Assembly: GCA_963824905.1 (NCBI GenBank)
Contig: CAWGRH010000010.1
Location: forward strand, 1-64,000
Origin: JAJPKK01 sp963824905
Lineage (GTDB): Bacteria > Pseudomonadota > Alphaproteobacteria > Rhizobiales > Xanthobacteraceae
DNA: 64,000 nt
Reading direction: 5' to 3'
Shown one piece after another: positions 54,923-63,842 of the stretch. How positions within the stretch are numbered: position 1 is the first letter of the stretch; every line of letters begins with the position of its first letter. The translations under genes were made by a program, and so were the position numbers. The notes beneath the pieces are model-generated. The model had not been told where the DNA came from. It did no database searches and saw only the letters and a list, made by a program, of their open reading frames with translations.

Positions 54923-55765
54923 TCAATGAATCGCGATGCGCTGGGCTGCCGTCAGGCCGGGGTGTTGCAGGGCGAAGGCATCGCGGTCGAACATCGGCTC
55001 GCAATTGTGCGGGCGGCGCGGCGATTTCGAATTGTAGCAATAGAACAGCGCGCGCCGGTCCTCGGTGTGCGCGATGGTGCCGCGGTGGAACACCGAGCAG
55101 GTGTCGGTGAAAACCACCGTCCCGCGCGGTCCGCTGGCGACGTGCTGGAACGATTCCGGCACCAATTGCATCATCTGCTCGTCGTCGATCCGGCCGATGT
55201 TGCTGCCGAGACGCCACGTCGCGAGCTTGCCGCGGTCGATGTACTCGTAACCGCCGCCGCCGCGGTCGACGTCGTTGACGTAGACGACGATCTTGACGAT
55301 CCGCAGGTCTTCCTGGTCGCGATGCCACAGGCGCGTCTCGGTCTGGTCGCCGCCGACGATGTCGCGCCGTGCGATCAGGCCGCGATAGTCGATCGGTTGG
55401 CAGATGTAGTTCTCGACGATCGACAGCAGGCGTTCGTGCAAGCCCCAGAGCAGCAACGCCGGATGGCGTTCGATTTCCTGCGCGGTGGCGGTGATGAGAA
55501 ATCCGCCCTTGCCGGGCGGGCGATTGTCGAGCGAGGCATAGAGCGCGTCGGCAGCGCGAAGCATTTCCGCGCTACCGGGGATGCCGAGCGCGTCGAGTGT
55601 CGTGACGTAGGAGCCGCTGGTCTCGAGGGCGTCGAGAATTGCGCGATCCGTCGGATCGGCGACCGTGAGCGAAGGCTGGTAGCGGATCTTGCGGCCGCGC
55701 TGTTGAAGGTCGTCGAGCTCGGTCCTGAGGATGCGCTTCGCACCCGTCAACAAAGAAGCGAGCAT
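54923..55765 (-). CDS. Phytanoyl-CoA-dioxygenase-like (2OG-Fe(II)) protein
   Basis: 280 aa. The metal triad is visible: HRD (His/Asp of HxD) in ETRLWHRDQEDLRIVK and the distal His in TCSVFHRGTIAH, with Arg of the 2OG-binding region a few residues later (EDRRALFYCYN). N-terminal part: SLLTGAKRILRTELDDL. Likely non-haem iron oxygenase of the phytanoyl-CoA hydroxylase group acting on an unknown lipid-like or small substrate. Confidence 0.8.
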   Translation of the reverse strand: MLASLLTGAKRILRTELDDLQQRGRKIRYQPSLTVADPTDRAILDALETSGSYVTTLDALGIPGSAEMLRAADALYASLDNRPPGKGGFLITATAQEIERHPALLLWGLHERLLSIVENYICQPIDYRGLIARRDIVGGDQTETRLWHRDQEDLRIVKIVVYVNDVDRGGGGYEYIDRGKLATWRLGSNIGRIDDEQMMQLVPESFQHVASGPRGTVVFTDTCSVFHRGTIAHTEDRRALFYCYNSKSPRRPHNCEPMFDRDAFALQHPGLTAAQRIAIH

Positions 55766-55971
55766 TTTCAGCCTCCTAGTGATCAGCGCGCCGTTATGTC
55801 AGAGTTGCATGGGCTCGTCCACCGCGGCCGGCGTACCCTGAGGGAACTGCCTTGGCCGCCGGGCCGGCACACCGTCATTGGGTCGCGTGCTTTCGTGCAA
55901 TACCCCTTTTTTCAAATGACGGCAGGCCGCCGATCGGGAGATCGGCGGCCTGCCTCGCAAATCGGAGTACC

Positions 55972-57051
55972 TTACTGCGTCGCCCAGGTGGCGTTGCGCG
56001 CCGGGGCGTAGCCGACCTTGACGAGCGCGACCTCTTTGAGGCCGTTGATGTCGACGACCGAGACGTCGTTCGAGTGCTCATTGGCGATGTAGGCGGTCTT
56101 GTCGTCGGGCGTGAGGGTGAGCCAGCCGGCGCCCTTGCCGCCGAGCGCGACGCTGCCGAGGAGCGTCAGGTCCGGCAGCGCGTAGACATAGAGGGTGCTG
56201 TTGAGCCTGCTGTTGACCAGCAGCTTCTTCTGGTCCGAGGTGACGGCGATGCCATGGGAAGCCGCCGGCGGTCCGGACGCGACCTGCTTGTCCGCAGCCA
56301 CATCCGGCAGCTTGATCTGGTTGGTCTTCACATGGGTCGCGAAATCGATGACCGCAAACCCGTTGAAGCCACCGAGCTGGGCGTAGATCTTGTCGGTCGA
56401 GCCGTCGGGCTTCTTGGTTATCGCCATCGGCGACGGCGACGGCGACATCGGCAGCGTCCACGCGAGATCGTTGGTCTTGGTGTCGATCACGTACATCGCG
56501 TTGGCCGGCGGCTTCGCGCCGCGGCTCGCCCCGGCGATCACGTACTTGCCGTCCGGCGTGACGTTGAGGTCGTGAACGCCGCCGGTGAGCGGAATGGTCT
56601 TCACGTTCTGCAGCGACTGGGTGTCGATGACGTCGACGCCGCCGCTCTTCGCCGCCTTGATCGTCGGGAAGTCCGACGTGTCGTTCCACGTCAGGGCGAT
56701 CGCGACATAAAGCCAGCGCCCGTCCGGAGAGATGTCGGTGAGGTTCGGATTGCCGCTCAGCGGAATTTTCTTGATGGTCTGAAGGGTCTTGCCGTCGATG
56801 ACGATCACGGAATCGTCGGCCTCTTCGCTGATATAGATGCGGCTGCCGTCGGGCGACACGGTCAGTCCATGGGGCGCCTCGATCCCCTTGATCTCGCCGA
56901 CCACCTTGTTGGTGGTGGCATCGATGATGTGGAGATTGTCGCCGGCGGAATTCGACTGCACGATCCGCAGTTTCTGTTGCGCAGCCGCGGGAGAGACGAA
57001 CGCCGCGCACATGACGGCGCCGGCGAGAAGCGCGAGATATTTGCTTGTCAT
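55972..57051 (-). CDS. Exported YVTN-type beta-propeller protein
   Basis: 359 aa from ATG 57051 (MTSKYLALL). Leader ends SPAAAQQK. Repeated propeller strands with NLHIIDATTNKVVGEI, IYISEEADDSVIVIDGKTLQTI, VDVIDTQSLQNVKTIPL, KYVIAGASRG, and TAYIANEHSNDVSVVDI, i.e. roughly six to seven blades. Such proteins are often redox or binding partners in the periplasm. It precedes a c-type cytochrome on the same strand (start about 85 bases away), suggesting a shared function. Confidence 0.9.
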   Translation of the reverse strand: MTSKYLALLAGAVMCAAFVSPAAAQQKLRIVQSNSAGDNLHIIDATTNKVVGEIKGIEAPHGLTVSPDGSRIYISEEADDSVIVIDGKTLQTIKKIPLSGNPNLTDISPDGRWLYVAIALTWNDTSDFPTIKAAKSGGVDVIDTQSLQNVKTIPLTGGVHDLNVTPDGKYVIAGASRGAKPPANAMYVIDTKTNDLAWTLPMSPSPSPMAITKKPDGSTDKIYAQLGGFNGFAVIDFATHVKTNQIKLPDVAADKQVASGPPAASHGIAVTSDQKKLLVNSRLNSTLYVYALPDLTLLGSVALGGKGAGWLTLTPDDKTAYIANEHSNDVSVVDINGLKEVALVKVGYAPARNATWATQ

Positions 57052-57134
57052 CTTCAAACCCCTCTGTTCGACGAGAGTCCTCCCGCAGCCATGTCGGGAG
57101 GATTCGCCCATTCGTGTGAAAAAATGCCTGGGAG

Positions 57135-57590
57135 CTATTTCAGCTTCGCCCCGAGCACGAACGCCTTCAACGTCTGCCAGTCCGGATCGCTCTGCGAGGT
57201 GAACTGCTGGCCCCCGCCGTGATGGGGATCGCCCCCGGCCTCTTCGGCGAGCGGATGGGTGACGAGCTTGCTTCCCTCCCATCCGGGCACGACCACCTTC
57301 TGGATCAGGACGAAATTCTGGCGCGACTGCTGATCGTTCCAGCTCGTGGCCCCCGGCGACAGCGGCACGAGATGAAGCGGTGCGTTGTTGACGGTGTGGC
57401 AGACGACGCACCTTGTGTGGCCTTCCCGCTTGGCGAGGAAAACCGGCTCAACCTTGGCCTTGTAGTAGTCGTAGTCCAGTACCGCATCCCCCTTGGATGC
57501 GGCCGGTTGACTGGTCGCCGGCGTCGATATTGCGGCCAGGCCGAACGCCAAGCACGCCGCGGCGAGCAGCTGAGACGATGCCCTCTTCAT
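57135..57590 (-). CDS. Periplasmic c-type cytochrome-like protein
   Basis: 151 aa. Leader about residues 4-28 (ending STPATSQ). One haem motif CVVCH at about residue 61, in TRCVVCHTVNNAPLHLVPLSP, with downstream Met/His candidates as the distal ligand in VTHPLAEEAGGDPHHGGGQQ. A conserved C-terminal QSDPDWQTLKAFVLGAKLK. Neighbour of the beta-propeller gene; together they could pass electrons from a periplasmic oxidase. Confidence 0.85.
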   Translation of the reverse strand: MKRASSQLLAAACLAFGLAAISTPATSQPAASKGDAVLDYDYYKAKVEPVFLAKREGHTRCVVCHTVNNAPLHLVPLSPGATSWNDQQSRQNFVLIQKVVVPGWEGSKLVTHPLAEEAGGDPHHGGGQQFTSQSDPDWQTLKAFVLGAKLK

Positions 57591-57660
57591 GCGGTGAACC
57601 TCCCAGGATGTTTTTTATTAGTGGGTAATATCGTCGCGGCGGTAAAAGCCGTTGTCAAGT

Positions 57661-57846
57661 TTAACCCATGCTTTGGTCAGTTAAGCTGACCCATTTTTGC
57701 GCGCGCGGAAAGCCGGGAACACGAATCTCGGCGGTCACCGCCGCAACGAGCGCAGGGCACGCCGCCGTCAGCGTACGGGTGATTCCGCGCTTCAGGTCGA
57801 GGCGCAGCGTTTCGACGTCGTGAAGCACACGCCGGCGCTTTCGATG
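57661..57846 (-). pseudogene. Remnant of a D-2-hydroxyacid dehydrogenase C-terminus
   Basis: On the minus strand a short open stretch reads VLHDVETLRLDLKRGITRTLTA, then diverges to a non-family tail ending in a stop at 57661-57663. It matches the C-terminus of the gene cut by the right edge (63843-64000): ALHDVEVLCLSLKRGITRTMTA. The DNA is about 70 per cent identical over ~70 bases by eye. No NAD-binding part is upstream, so this is a truncated copy. Confidence 0.55.
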
Positions 57847-57867
57847 ATCGATGCCGGTTGGCTCTGC

Positions 57868-58449
57868 TCAGATCGCCCCGAGGCGCAGCCGCGTGATCGC
57901 GTAGACGTTCTGCAGATCGTTGGCGAACTCGGCCTGCGTCTCGTTCTGAAGGCGCCGATTGAATTCGAAGAAGATGCCTTCCTTGGTATGCATTCTCACG
58001 GCGATGATGAAGGGGAATCCGAATTTCTGCTTGTAGTCGGCATTGAGCTCCGTGATCCGCGCCATTTCGGCCTTGGAGAGCGCGTTGAGGCCGGCGCTCG
58101 CCTGCTCCGACACGGACGACGCGGTCATGGCGCCGGATTGGGCTTCCTTGCCGGCGAGGTCGGGATGGTTCTGCAGCAACGCGAGCTGGTTCGGGACCGG
58201 GGCATGCTTCACCACGCTCACCATCGCCGCATGGAGATCGTCGACGCTGGAGAACGGCCTCTTCTCCCACGCCTTCTCCGCGACCCATGGCGACTTTTCG
58301 AAAATCCCGCCGAACTTCTGGACGAACGCCGCGCGATCCATGCTGTTGACGGTGTTCATGTCCGGCTCGGCCGTAGCGACGGCCGAGAAACCGCAAAGCG
58401 TTGCCCCGGCGACGAAGGCCAGAACCGCATTTCTCGAGCGAAACTTCAT
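57868..58449 (-). CDS. OHCU decarboxylase (2-oxo-4-hydroxy-4-carboxy-5-ureidoimidazoline decarboxylase), exported
   Basis: 193 aa from ATG 58449, with GGGAGGG upstream. Starts with a signal peptide (about residues 7-24, ending AVATAEP), unlike the usual cytoplasmic enzyme. Family motifs: FVQKFGGIFEKSPWVAEKAW, QNHPDLAGKEA with the catalytic His, SGAMTASSVSEQASAGL and YKQKFGFPFIIAVRMHTK. Converts OHCU to S-allantoin, the last step of urate breakdown to allantoin. Next to an exported HIU hydrolase, so this step probably occurs in the periplasm. Confidence 0.9.
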   Translation of the reverse strand: MKFRSRNAVLAFVAGATLCGFSAVATAEPDMNTVNSMDRAAFVQKFGGIFEKSPWVAEKAWEKRPFSSVDDLHAAMVSVVKHAPVPNQLALLQNHPDLAGKEAQSGAMTASSVSEQASAGLNALSKAEMARITELNADYKQKFGFPFIIAVRMHTKEGIFFEFNRRLQNETQAEFANDLQNVYAITRLRLGAI

Positions 58450-58492
58450 GTGATCCCTCCCGTCGATCATCTGGTTCCGGCAACGTTACGGA

Positions 58493-58936
58493 TCAGCTGC
58501 CGCGATATGTGGTGAAGCTCCAAGGTGAGGCGAGCAGCGGAACGTGATAGTGCGACGTCGCATCGGCAATGCCGAACTGGATCACCGCGCGATCAAGGAA
58601 CGGCGGATTGGGCAGGATGGTGCCAAGCTTGGTGAAATATTCTGACAGGTGAAACACGAGCTGATACCGGCCGGCCTTCATGTTCGCTTCCGTCATCAAG
58701 GGTTCGGCGTTGCGGCCGTCCGCGTTGGTGTGGACGGTCTTGATATATCGGTAGACCTCGCCGTCGAGCACCGAGAAATCGATTTTGACGCCCTCCGCCG
58801 GCATGCCGCTTGCTGTGTCCAACATATGGGTCGTCAATCCCGGTGAGCCCGCCGCCGTCGCTCCACGCACCAGGGCCGCGAGTGCAAGGAGAGATGATCC
58901 CGCACCAAGTAGCCGCCTCCTATCGATCTGCATCAT
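58493..58936 (-). CDS. 5-hydroxyisourate hydrolase, exported by Tat-type leader
   Basis: 147 aa from ATG 58936. N-terminal leader DRRRLLGAGSSLLALAALV ending ATAAG is Tat-like (RRRLLG). Then the transthyretin-like HIUase: LTTHMLDTASGMPAEGV (with the His), KTVHTNADGRNAEPL, FHLSEYFTKLG, FPNPPFLDR-like segment, SHYHVPLLASPWSFTTYRGS with the conserved C-terminal YRGS. Hydrolyses 5-hydroxyisourate to OHCU. Works with the neighbouring exported OHCU decarboxylase. Confidence 0.93.
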   Translation of the reverse strand: MMQIDRRRLLGAGSSLLALAALVRGATAAGSPGLTTHMLDTASGMPAEGVKIDFSVLDGEVYRYIKTVHTNADGRNAEPLMTEANMKAGRYQLVFHLSEYFTKLGTILPNPPFLDRAVIQFGIADATSHYHVPLLASPWSFTTYRGS

Positions 58937-58959
58937 GGGATCGCTCCTTCGTTTGCTTC

Positions 58960-60447
58960 TTACTTCGCATCGGCCAAGGTCAGCTCCGCGGCAGGTGCGC
59001 TGTAACTGGACAGCGCCTTGTACGCGGCGGCGCCGGCGCACGCGCCGATGAGCCAGCCCCAGTCGCCGACATTGATCGGCGACCCGTAGGCGCCGAGAAG
59101 GGCCAACCCCACGGAAACGGCGCCGGACAGCACGAGCGCGACGACCGCGTTTCGGTTCCAGCCACGGTCGTAGAAATACTGTCCCGTCGGCGACATCGAG
59201 TAGAGTTCGTCGATGGTCACCGTCTGGCGTTTCACCAGGTAGTAGTCGGCTATGATGACACCGAACAACGGACCGAGCGCCGAGCCGAAGATGCTCACGA
59301 AGAGCGTGATCGCCTGCGGACTCGCGACGAACAGCCACGGGCACACCAGGACCGACAGGATCGAGGTGATGAGGCCGCCGAGCCTGAAATCGATCTTCTC
59401 GGGGCACAGGTTCGCAATGTCGTAGGCCGGCGAGACGAAGTTGGCGACGATATTGATTCCCATCGTGGCGACGATGAACGTGACGGAACCGATGACCACG
59501 ACGATCGGATTGCCGATCCGCTCCACGATCAGGACAGGGTCCATGATCGCCTCACCGAACACTTGGAGCGTTCCGGCGGTGACGATTACCGTGATGATCG
59601 AGAACACCAGGAAGTTGACCGGCAGGCCGAGGAAGTTACCCATCTTCATCGCCGCCTCGCTTTTGCCGAATCGCGCAAAGTCTCCGAAGTTCAGCAGAAG
59701 CGCACTGAAATAGGCGACGATCAGCATCGCGGCATTCGCCATCAGCCCCATGGTCGCAGCAGCGCTCGTCGGGGCGGCGCTGAGTTGAAGCGACAGGCTG
59801 GAAAAGCCGGTCTGCCACAACATCCAAATTGCCATGGCGAACATCACCACATAGACGACCGGGCCGCATAAATCGATGAACTTGCGGATCGTCTCCATGC
59901 CGTTGAGAAAGATGACGAGTTGGAAGAACCACATGAAAAGGAAGCTGAACCACGCCAACGCAGACAGCCCGAGGAAACCCCCGTGGGTCCACGCGGCCGC
60001 CGACGGCCACATCGTCACCACCAGCACCTGCACGGCCTTCGACGCGAAATAGGTTTGCACCCCGTACCACACGATGCCGACAATGCCGCGGACGACGGCC
60101 GCGAGGTTCGCGCCCATGACGCCAAAACTGATACGTGCAACCACCGGGTAGGGAATGCCGTAGCGCTGCGACGGCCGGCCGATCAAGTTCATGAGGAAGT
60201 AAACTGCCATGATCCCGAGAACCATCGAGATCAGCACTTGCCAACCGGTCAACCCGAGAAAGAACAGGCTTGCCGCGAACGTGTAGCCGCCGACGGAATG
60301 CACATCGGACATCCACATCGCGAAAAGGCTGAACACGCCCCACGTGCGCGCCTCCGGCGCAGCCGGCGCCAAATCGTGGTTGTAGAGCTTCGGATCGGCG
60401 CCCGTTAGTGCGACGGCCAGGGGACCCTCGGTCGTATCGCCCGTCAT
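58960..60447 (-). CDS. NCS1-family nucleobase/allantoin permease
   Basis: About 495 aa from ATG 60447 (MTGDTTEGP). Twelve hydrophobic helices and NCS1 motifs: YNHDLAPAAPEARTW, FAMWMSDVHSVGGYTFAASLF, RPSQRYGIPYPVVARISFGV and SPAYDIANLCPEKIDF. Likely imports a purine, pyrimidine or ureide by sodium or proton symport. Located next to the urate-degradation genes, so allantoin, urate or hypoxanthine are plausible substrates. Confidence 0.92.
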   Translation of the reverse strand: MTGDTTEGPLAVALTGADPKLYNHDLAPAAPEARTWGVFSLFAMWMSDVHSVGGYTFAASLFFLGLTGWQVLISMVLGIMAVYFLMNLIGRPSQRYGIPYPVVARISFGVMGANLAAVVRGIVGIVWYGVQTYFASKAVQVLVVTMWPSAAAWTHGGFLGLSALAWFSFLFMWFFQLVIFLNGMETIRKFIDLCGPVVYVVMFAMAIWMLWQTGFSSLSLQLSAAPTSAAATMGLMANAAMLIVAYFSALLLNFGDFARFGKSEAAMKMGNFLGLPVNFLVFSIITVIVTAGTLQVFGEAIMDPVLIVERIGNPIVVVIGSVTFIVATMGINIVANFVSPAYDIANLCPEKIDFRLGGLITSILSVLVCPWLFVASPQAITLFVSIFGSALGPLFGVIIADYYLVKRQTVTIDELYSMSPTGQYFYDRGWNRNAVVALVLSGAVSVGLALLGAYGSPINVGDWGWLIGACAGAAAYKALSSYSAPAAELTLADAK

Positions 60448-60588
60448 TTCGACCTCCGACAAAAATCGGAAACACGAACTGGTGTAAGCAAGCAATTTCC
60501 ACGCCAGCGGGTCCGCCGCGGGCGGAAGCAAGAGCACTGACTCATCTGGGCTTGAGGCGGTGTCATCGATTGGTCAGGCCGGTACCAG

Positions 60589-63492
60589 TTACCCTTCTCG
60601 CGTAGATAGGACCGCCAGATGCTCTCGTATCACTGCGGTATCGGGATGGTCGGGCCCCGACACCCTTTCGCAGATCGCCAGAGCGCGCTCGTGGAGCGGC
60701 CGGGCCGCCACGAGGTCGCCCTGCGTCTCAAGCAATACGGCAAGGCTGCCGAGGCTCCTTGCCGTATCGGGGTGGTCAGGGCCGAGCGCCTTTTCGCGGA
60801 TTGCCAGCGCGCGTTCGTGTAGCGGCTGTGCTCCGGCAAGGTCGCCCTGCGCCTGAAGCAATACGGCAAGGTTGCTCAGGCTCATCGCCGTGTCGGGATG
60901 GTCAGGGCCGAGTGCCTTCTCACGGATCGCCAGCGAGCGCTCGAAAAGAGGTCGCGCCTCGGCAAGGTTGCCACGGGCCTGAAACAGGCGGGCGAGGTTA
61001 CCAAGGCTCCTTGCCGTATCGGGATGGTCGGGCCCCAACGCTTTTTCGCGGATTTCGAGCGCACGCTCGAAGAGCGGATGTGCCTGCGCAAGGTCGCCCT
61101 GAGTTCGAAGCAGGACGGCGAGGTTGGCGAGGCTCGTCGCTGTGTCGGGATGCTCGGGGCCGAGCACCTTCTCACGGATCGCCAGTGCGCGCTCGAAAAG
61201 CGGCCGCGCCTGCGCAAAGTCGCCCTGTGCCTCGAGAAGGCTGGCGAGGGTGTTCAAGCTGGTCGCCGTATAGCTATGCTCAGCGCCGAGCACCTTCTCG
61301 CGGATCATCAGCGCGCGCTCCATGAGCGGCCGCGCCTTTGCAAGATTGCCCTGGGCATGAAGCAGGCGGGCGAGGGTATTGAGGCTCGTCGCCGTATCGG
61401 GATGATCGGCGGCGAGCACCTTCTCACGGATCGCCAGCGCCCGCTCCATGAGCGGCCGCGCGCCCGCAAGGTCGCCTTGCTCTCGAAGCAAGCGGGCGAG
61501 GGTATTGAGACTCGTCGCCGTGTCAGGATGCTCGGAGCCGAACGCCTTTTCACGGATCGCCAGCGCGCGCTCGTAGAGCAGTCGCGCTTCCGAATAGTTT
61601 GCCCGACCATGAAAAAAGAGGCCGGCTCTGTTCAGAAGTTCGGCGCGCTCCGCGTTCGCGCCAGCTATCTCCACGTCGCAACTTGCGAGGAGATGCGGCG
61701 TCAGCGGCCCGCAGCGCGGCCATAGGCCCGGGTTGTTGAAGCCGTCATCAGGGTAAACCGCCGCCAGCGCCGAGCTGAGTGCGCGCCGTAATCGGCCCTG
61801 CGCTTCCGTCCCGCGCTGCGCCACCGCAACCTCCCGCACCAGCCGGTGAAGGCGCACGGCATCGATTGTGATCGATGGATCGCGCTCGTCCACAATGGTC
61901 TGGCGGTCGACCAGCGAGAACGCGCGCAACGCCGCCACGGCCTCGTCAAGCCCATCGCCGGCGAGTGCCGTCGCCAGCGTCTCGCCCAATTTTTCGCGCG
62001 CCTCTGCAAACAGGAACAGCGGGATCGGTTCCGGCGCCAGGAGGGCGGCACAAACGACGAGGTGCTCGGCGGCGGGGTGGACTTTGGCAGCCTCCTCGAT
62101 GGCAAGCGCGAAGGTCTTCGAAACTGTCAGCCCGTCGTGATACTCGGCGGGCGCGTGGCGCGTGTCGTCGAGCAATCGCGCCGGCGCCGCTTTGAATCGC
62201 TCATGATATTCTGCAAAGGAAATGCCGAGGCGCTCGCAATAGGCCGCCGTCTGCTCGTGGGCGAGCGGTAGGCCACCGAGCTCTTCGGACAACGCAACGG
62301 CCGCGGCACGTTCGGTCCCGCGGCCAGTGCGGGCGATCAGATAATCGGCGCCGATATCCCTGGGCCACTGCCGGATTTCGACCGGCGTCGCCACCCCGCG
62401 CCAAGCATGACCGTTTGAGGTGACGAGCACCCGTGCGTTCCCGCCGCGCGGCAGGAAAGGTTTGAGCGAATCCGCGTCGATTGCATTGTCGTAGATGAGC
62501 AAGATGCCTTCGCCATCGCGATGCAGGCGTTCCATCACCGTCGCAAAAGTCTTCTCCTCCGACAACGCGGCCAATTTATTGTCCGCGCGTACCCAGCCGA
62601 GCCTCACACCCAGCGCGACGAGATCGTCGCGCATTGAAAGTGCGCTCTGAGCCCTGATCCACCAAATCGCCAGGTAGTCGGCGCGATGGCACTCCGCGTA
62701 AGCGGCGGCGAGCGTGGTTTTGCCGACCCCACGCAGTCCGTGCAGCGCGGTAATCGCGACGCGACCGTTCTTGCGCGCCAGTGCCTGTTCGATCTCGGCC
62801 AGCGCGTTGTCGCGTCCCAGGAAATGCCTCGGCACGCGCATCGTGATGTTCGATTGAACAAGGACTTCCCTGGTAGAAGTCGGACCGCCCGCGCTGGTCG
62901 ATTGAGAATTCGCCGTCAGGTCATGATGGCCGCCCTGCGAGGGCTGTCGCTCCCCCGCCATTGGCTCCGTCAGCACCCGGTAGACCCGAACCGGCTGCGC
63001 TATATTTTTCAACTGATGCTCGCCAATATCTTCGACAAGAGCGCCCAGCTTGCCCCGGACTTGCCGGTGAGCGTCATCAGACAACAAGATGCCGCCGGCA
63101 TCAGCGAGACCCTCGAGCCTTGCGGCGATATTTACTCCATCGCCGAAGATGTCTCCGCGATCCACGATGACATCACCAACATTGATGCCCATGCGGAACT
63201 CAATTCGTCGGTCGCGCGGCACCTTGGCATTCCGCTCGGCCATGCCTCGCTGAACATCAATTGCACAACGCAGCGCATCGACGACGCTGCCAAACTCGGC
63301 CAGCAGTCCATCTCCTGTATTTTTGACAATCCGTCCACGGTGCTCGGCGACTTTCGGATCGACAAGAGAACACAGGTATTCTCTGAGCTGGACGTGAGTT
63401 CCCTCTTCGTCCAGGCCGGTTAGACGGCTATATCCAGCGACGTCTGCCGCAAGTATCGCTGACAGCCGTCGGTCCAATCGTTGCCCGGCCAA
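60589..63492 (-). CDS. STAND-type protein: class III nucleotidyl cyclase, NB-ARC and TPR repeats
   Basis: 967 aa. Residues ~1-180 form a class III cyclase domain (ILAADVAGYSRLTG, KNTGDGLLAEF, GDGVNIAARLEGLADAGGI), with both metal-binding Asp and the Asn/Arg in place. Then a linker, and at about 230-520 a NB-ARC ATPase: Walker A GLRGVGKTTLA, Walker B ILLIYDNA, TSNGHAWRG, and LGGLPLAHEQTAAY (GLPL). The rest has eight to nine ~42-residue TPR repeats (AREIREKxLGxxHPDTAxSL pattern). An ATP-driven oligomerising sensor whose output is probably cAMP or cGMP. No partner genes adjacent. Confidence 0.92.
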   Translation of the reverse strand: MAGQRLDRRLSAILAADVAGYSRLTGLDEEGTHVQLREYLCSLVDPKVAEHRGRIVKNTGDGLLAEFGSVVDALRCAIDVQRGMAERNAKVPRDRRIEFRMGINVGDVIVDRGDIFGDGVNIAARLEGLADAGGILLSDDAHRQVRGKLGALVEDIGEHQLKNIAQPVRVYRVLTEPMAGERQPSQGGHHDLTANSQSTSAGGPTSTREVLVQSNITMRVPRHFLGRDNALAEIEQALARKNGRVAITALHGLRGVGKTTLAAAYAECHRADYLAIWWIRAQSALSMRDDLVALGVRLGWVRADNKLAALSEEKTFATVMERLHRDGEGILLIYDNAIDADSLKPFLPRGGNARVLVTSNGHAWRGVATPVEIRQWPRDIGADYLIARTGRGTERAAAVALSEELGGLPLAHEQTAAYCERLGISFAEYHERFKAAPARLLDDTRHAPAEYHDGLTVSKTFALAIEEAAKVHPAAEHLVVCAALLAPEPIPLFLFAEAREKLGETLATALAGDGLDEAVAALRAFSLVDRQTIVDERDPSITIDAVRLHRLVREVAVAQRGTEAQGRLRRALSSALAAVYPDDGFNNPGLWPRCGPLTPHLLASCDVEIAGANAERAELLNRAGLFFHGRANYSEARLLYERALAIREKAFGSEHPDTATSLNTLARLLREQGDLAGARPLMERALAIREKVLAADHPDTATSLNTLARLLHAQGNLAKARPLMERALMIREKVLGAEHSYTATSLNTLASLLEAQGDFAQARPLFERALAIREKVLGPEHPDTATSLANLAVLLRTQGDLAQAHPLFERALEIREKALGPDHPDTARSLGNLARLFQARGNLAEARPLFERSLAIREKALGPDHPDTAMSLSNLAVLLQAQGDLAGAQPLHERALAIREKALGPDHPDTARSLGSLAVLLETQGDLVAARPLHERALAICERVSGPDHPDTAVIREHLAVLSTREG
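60637..61600. repeat. 126-bp near-identical tandem units encoding TPR repeats
   Basis: The C-terminal third of the STAND gene is made of about eight 126-bp units that differ in few positions (HPDTA, GDLAxARPL and ALAIREK recur), indicating recent duplication or gene conversion. Confidence 0.8.
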
Positions 63493-63842
63493 GGTTGCGT
63501 TCCCAGGTACAACTCAGTTTTGCGCTTCTGGACCAGGGCGCCGAGGGCGTTCACGTAGTCAGACCGATGTGGACGCCACGTGCCGACAGCAAATCCGTCG
63601 GTGCTGCGCCGGGTCAATCTCGCTTTGCCGATTGCGCCGATTATGTCTGGATTGGTCGATTAGTCTAGCGGACCATTTAATCCAGGCTCTGGCGGAGTCG
63701 GGCGCCACATAAGGCGGCCCGGCCCAGGTAGAAAATCCGGATCAGCGCGTCAGGCGGCGCAAGTAAGCGACACGCGACCGCGACCGCAGTGGTGCGACGA
63801 TGAGGCGATTGCGTCCAGCGCTCGCAACGCTTGCTGAGCAAA
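63493..63842. other. Intergenic region, no gene seen
   Basis: About 350 bases upstream of the STAND gene and after the partial dehydrogenase. Short frames only; nothing with a family pattern. Confidence 0.45.

Noticed and set aside
60637..61600. CRISPR-like array
   Set aside because: The repeat is in frame, 126 bases long, without spacers, and encodes TPR helices.
63420..63617. Short ORF upstream of the STAND gene
   Set aside because: No family signature, overlaps the start of the STAND gene in another frame, and the composition is not protein-like.
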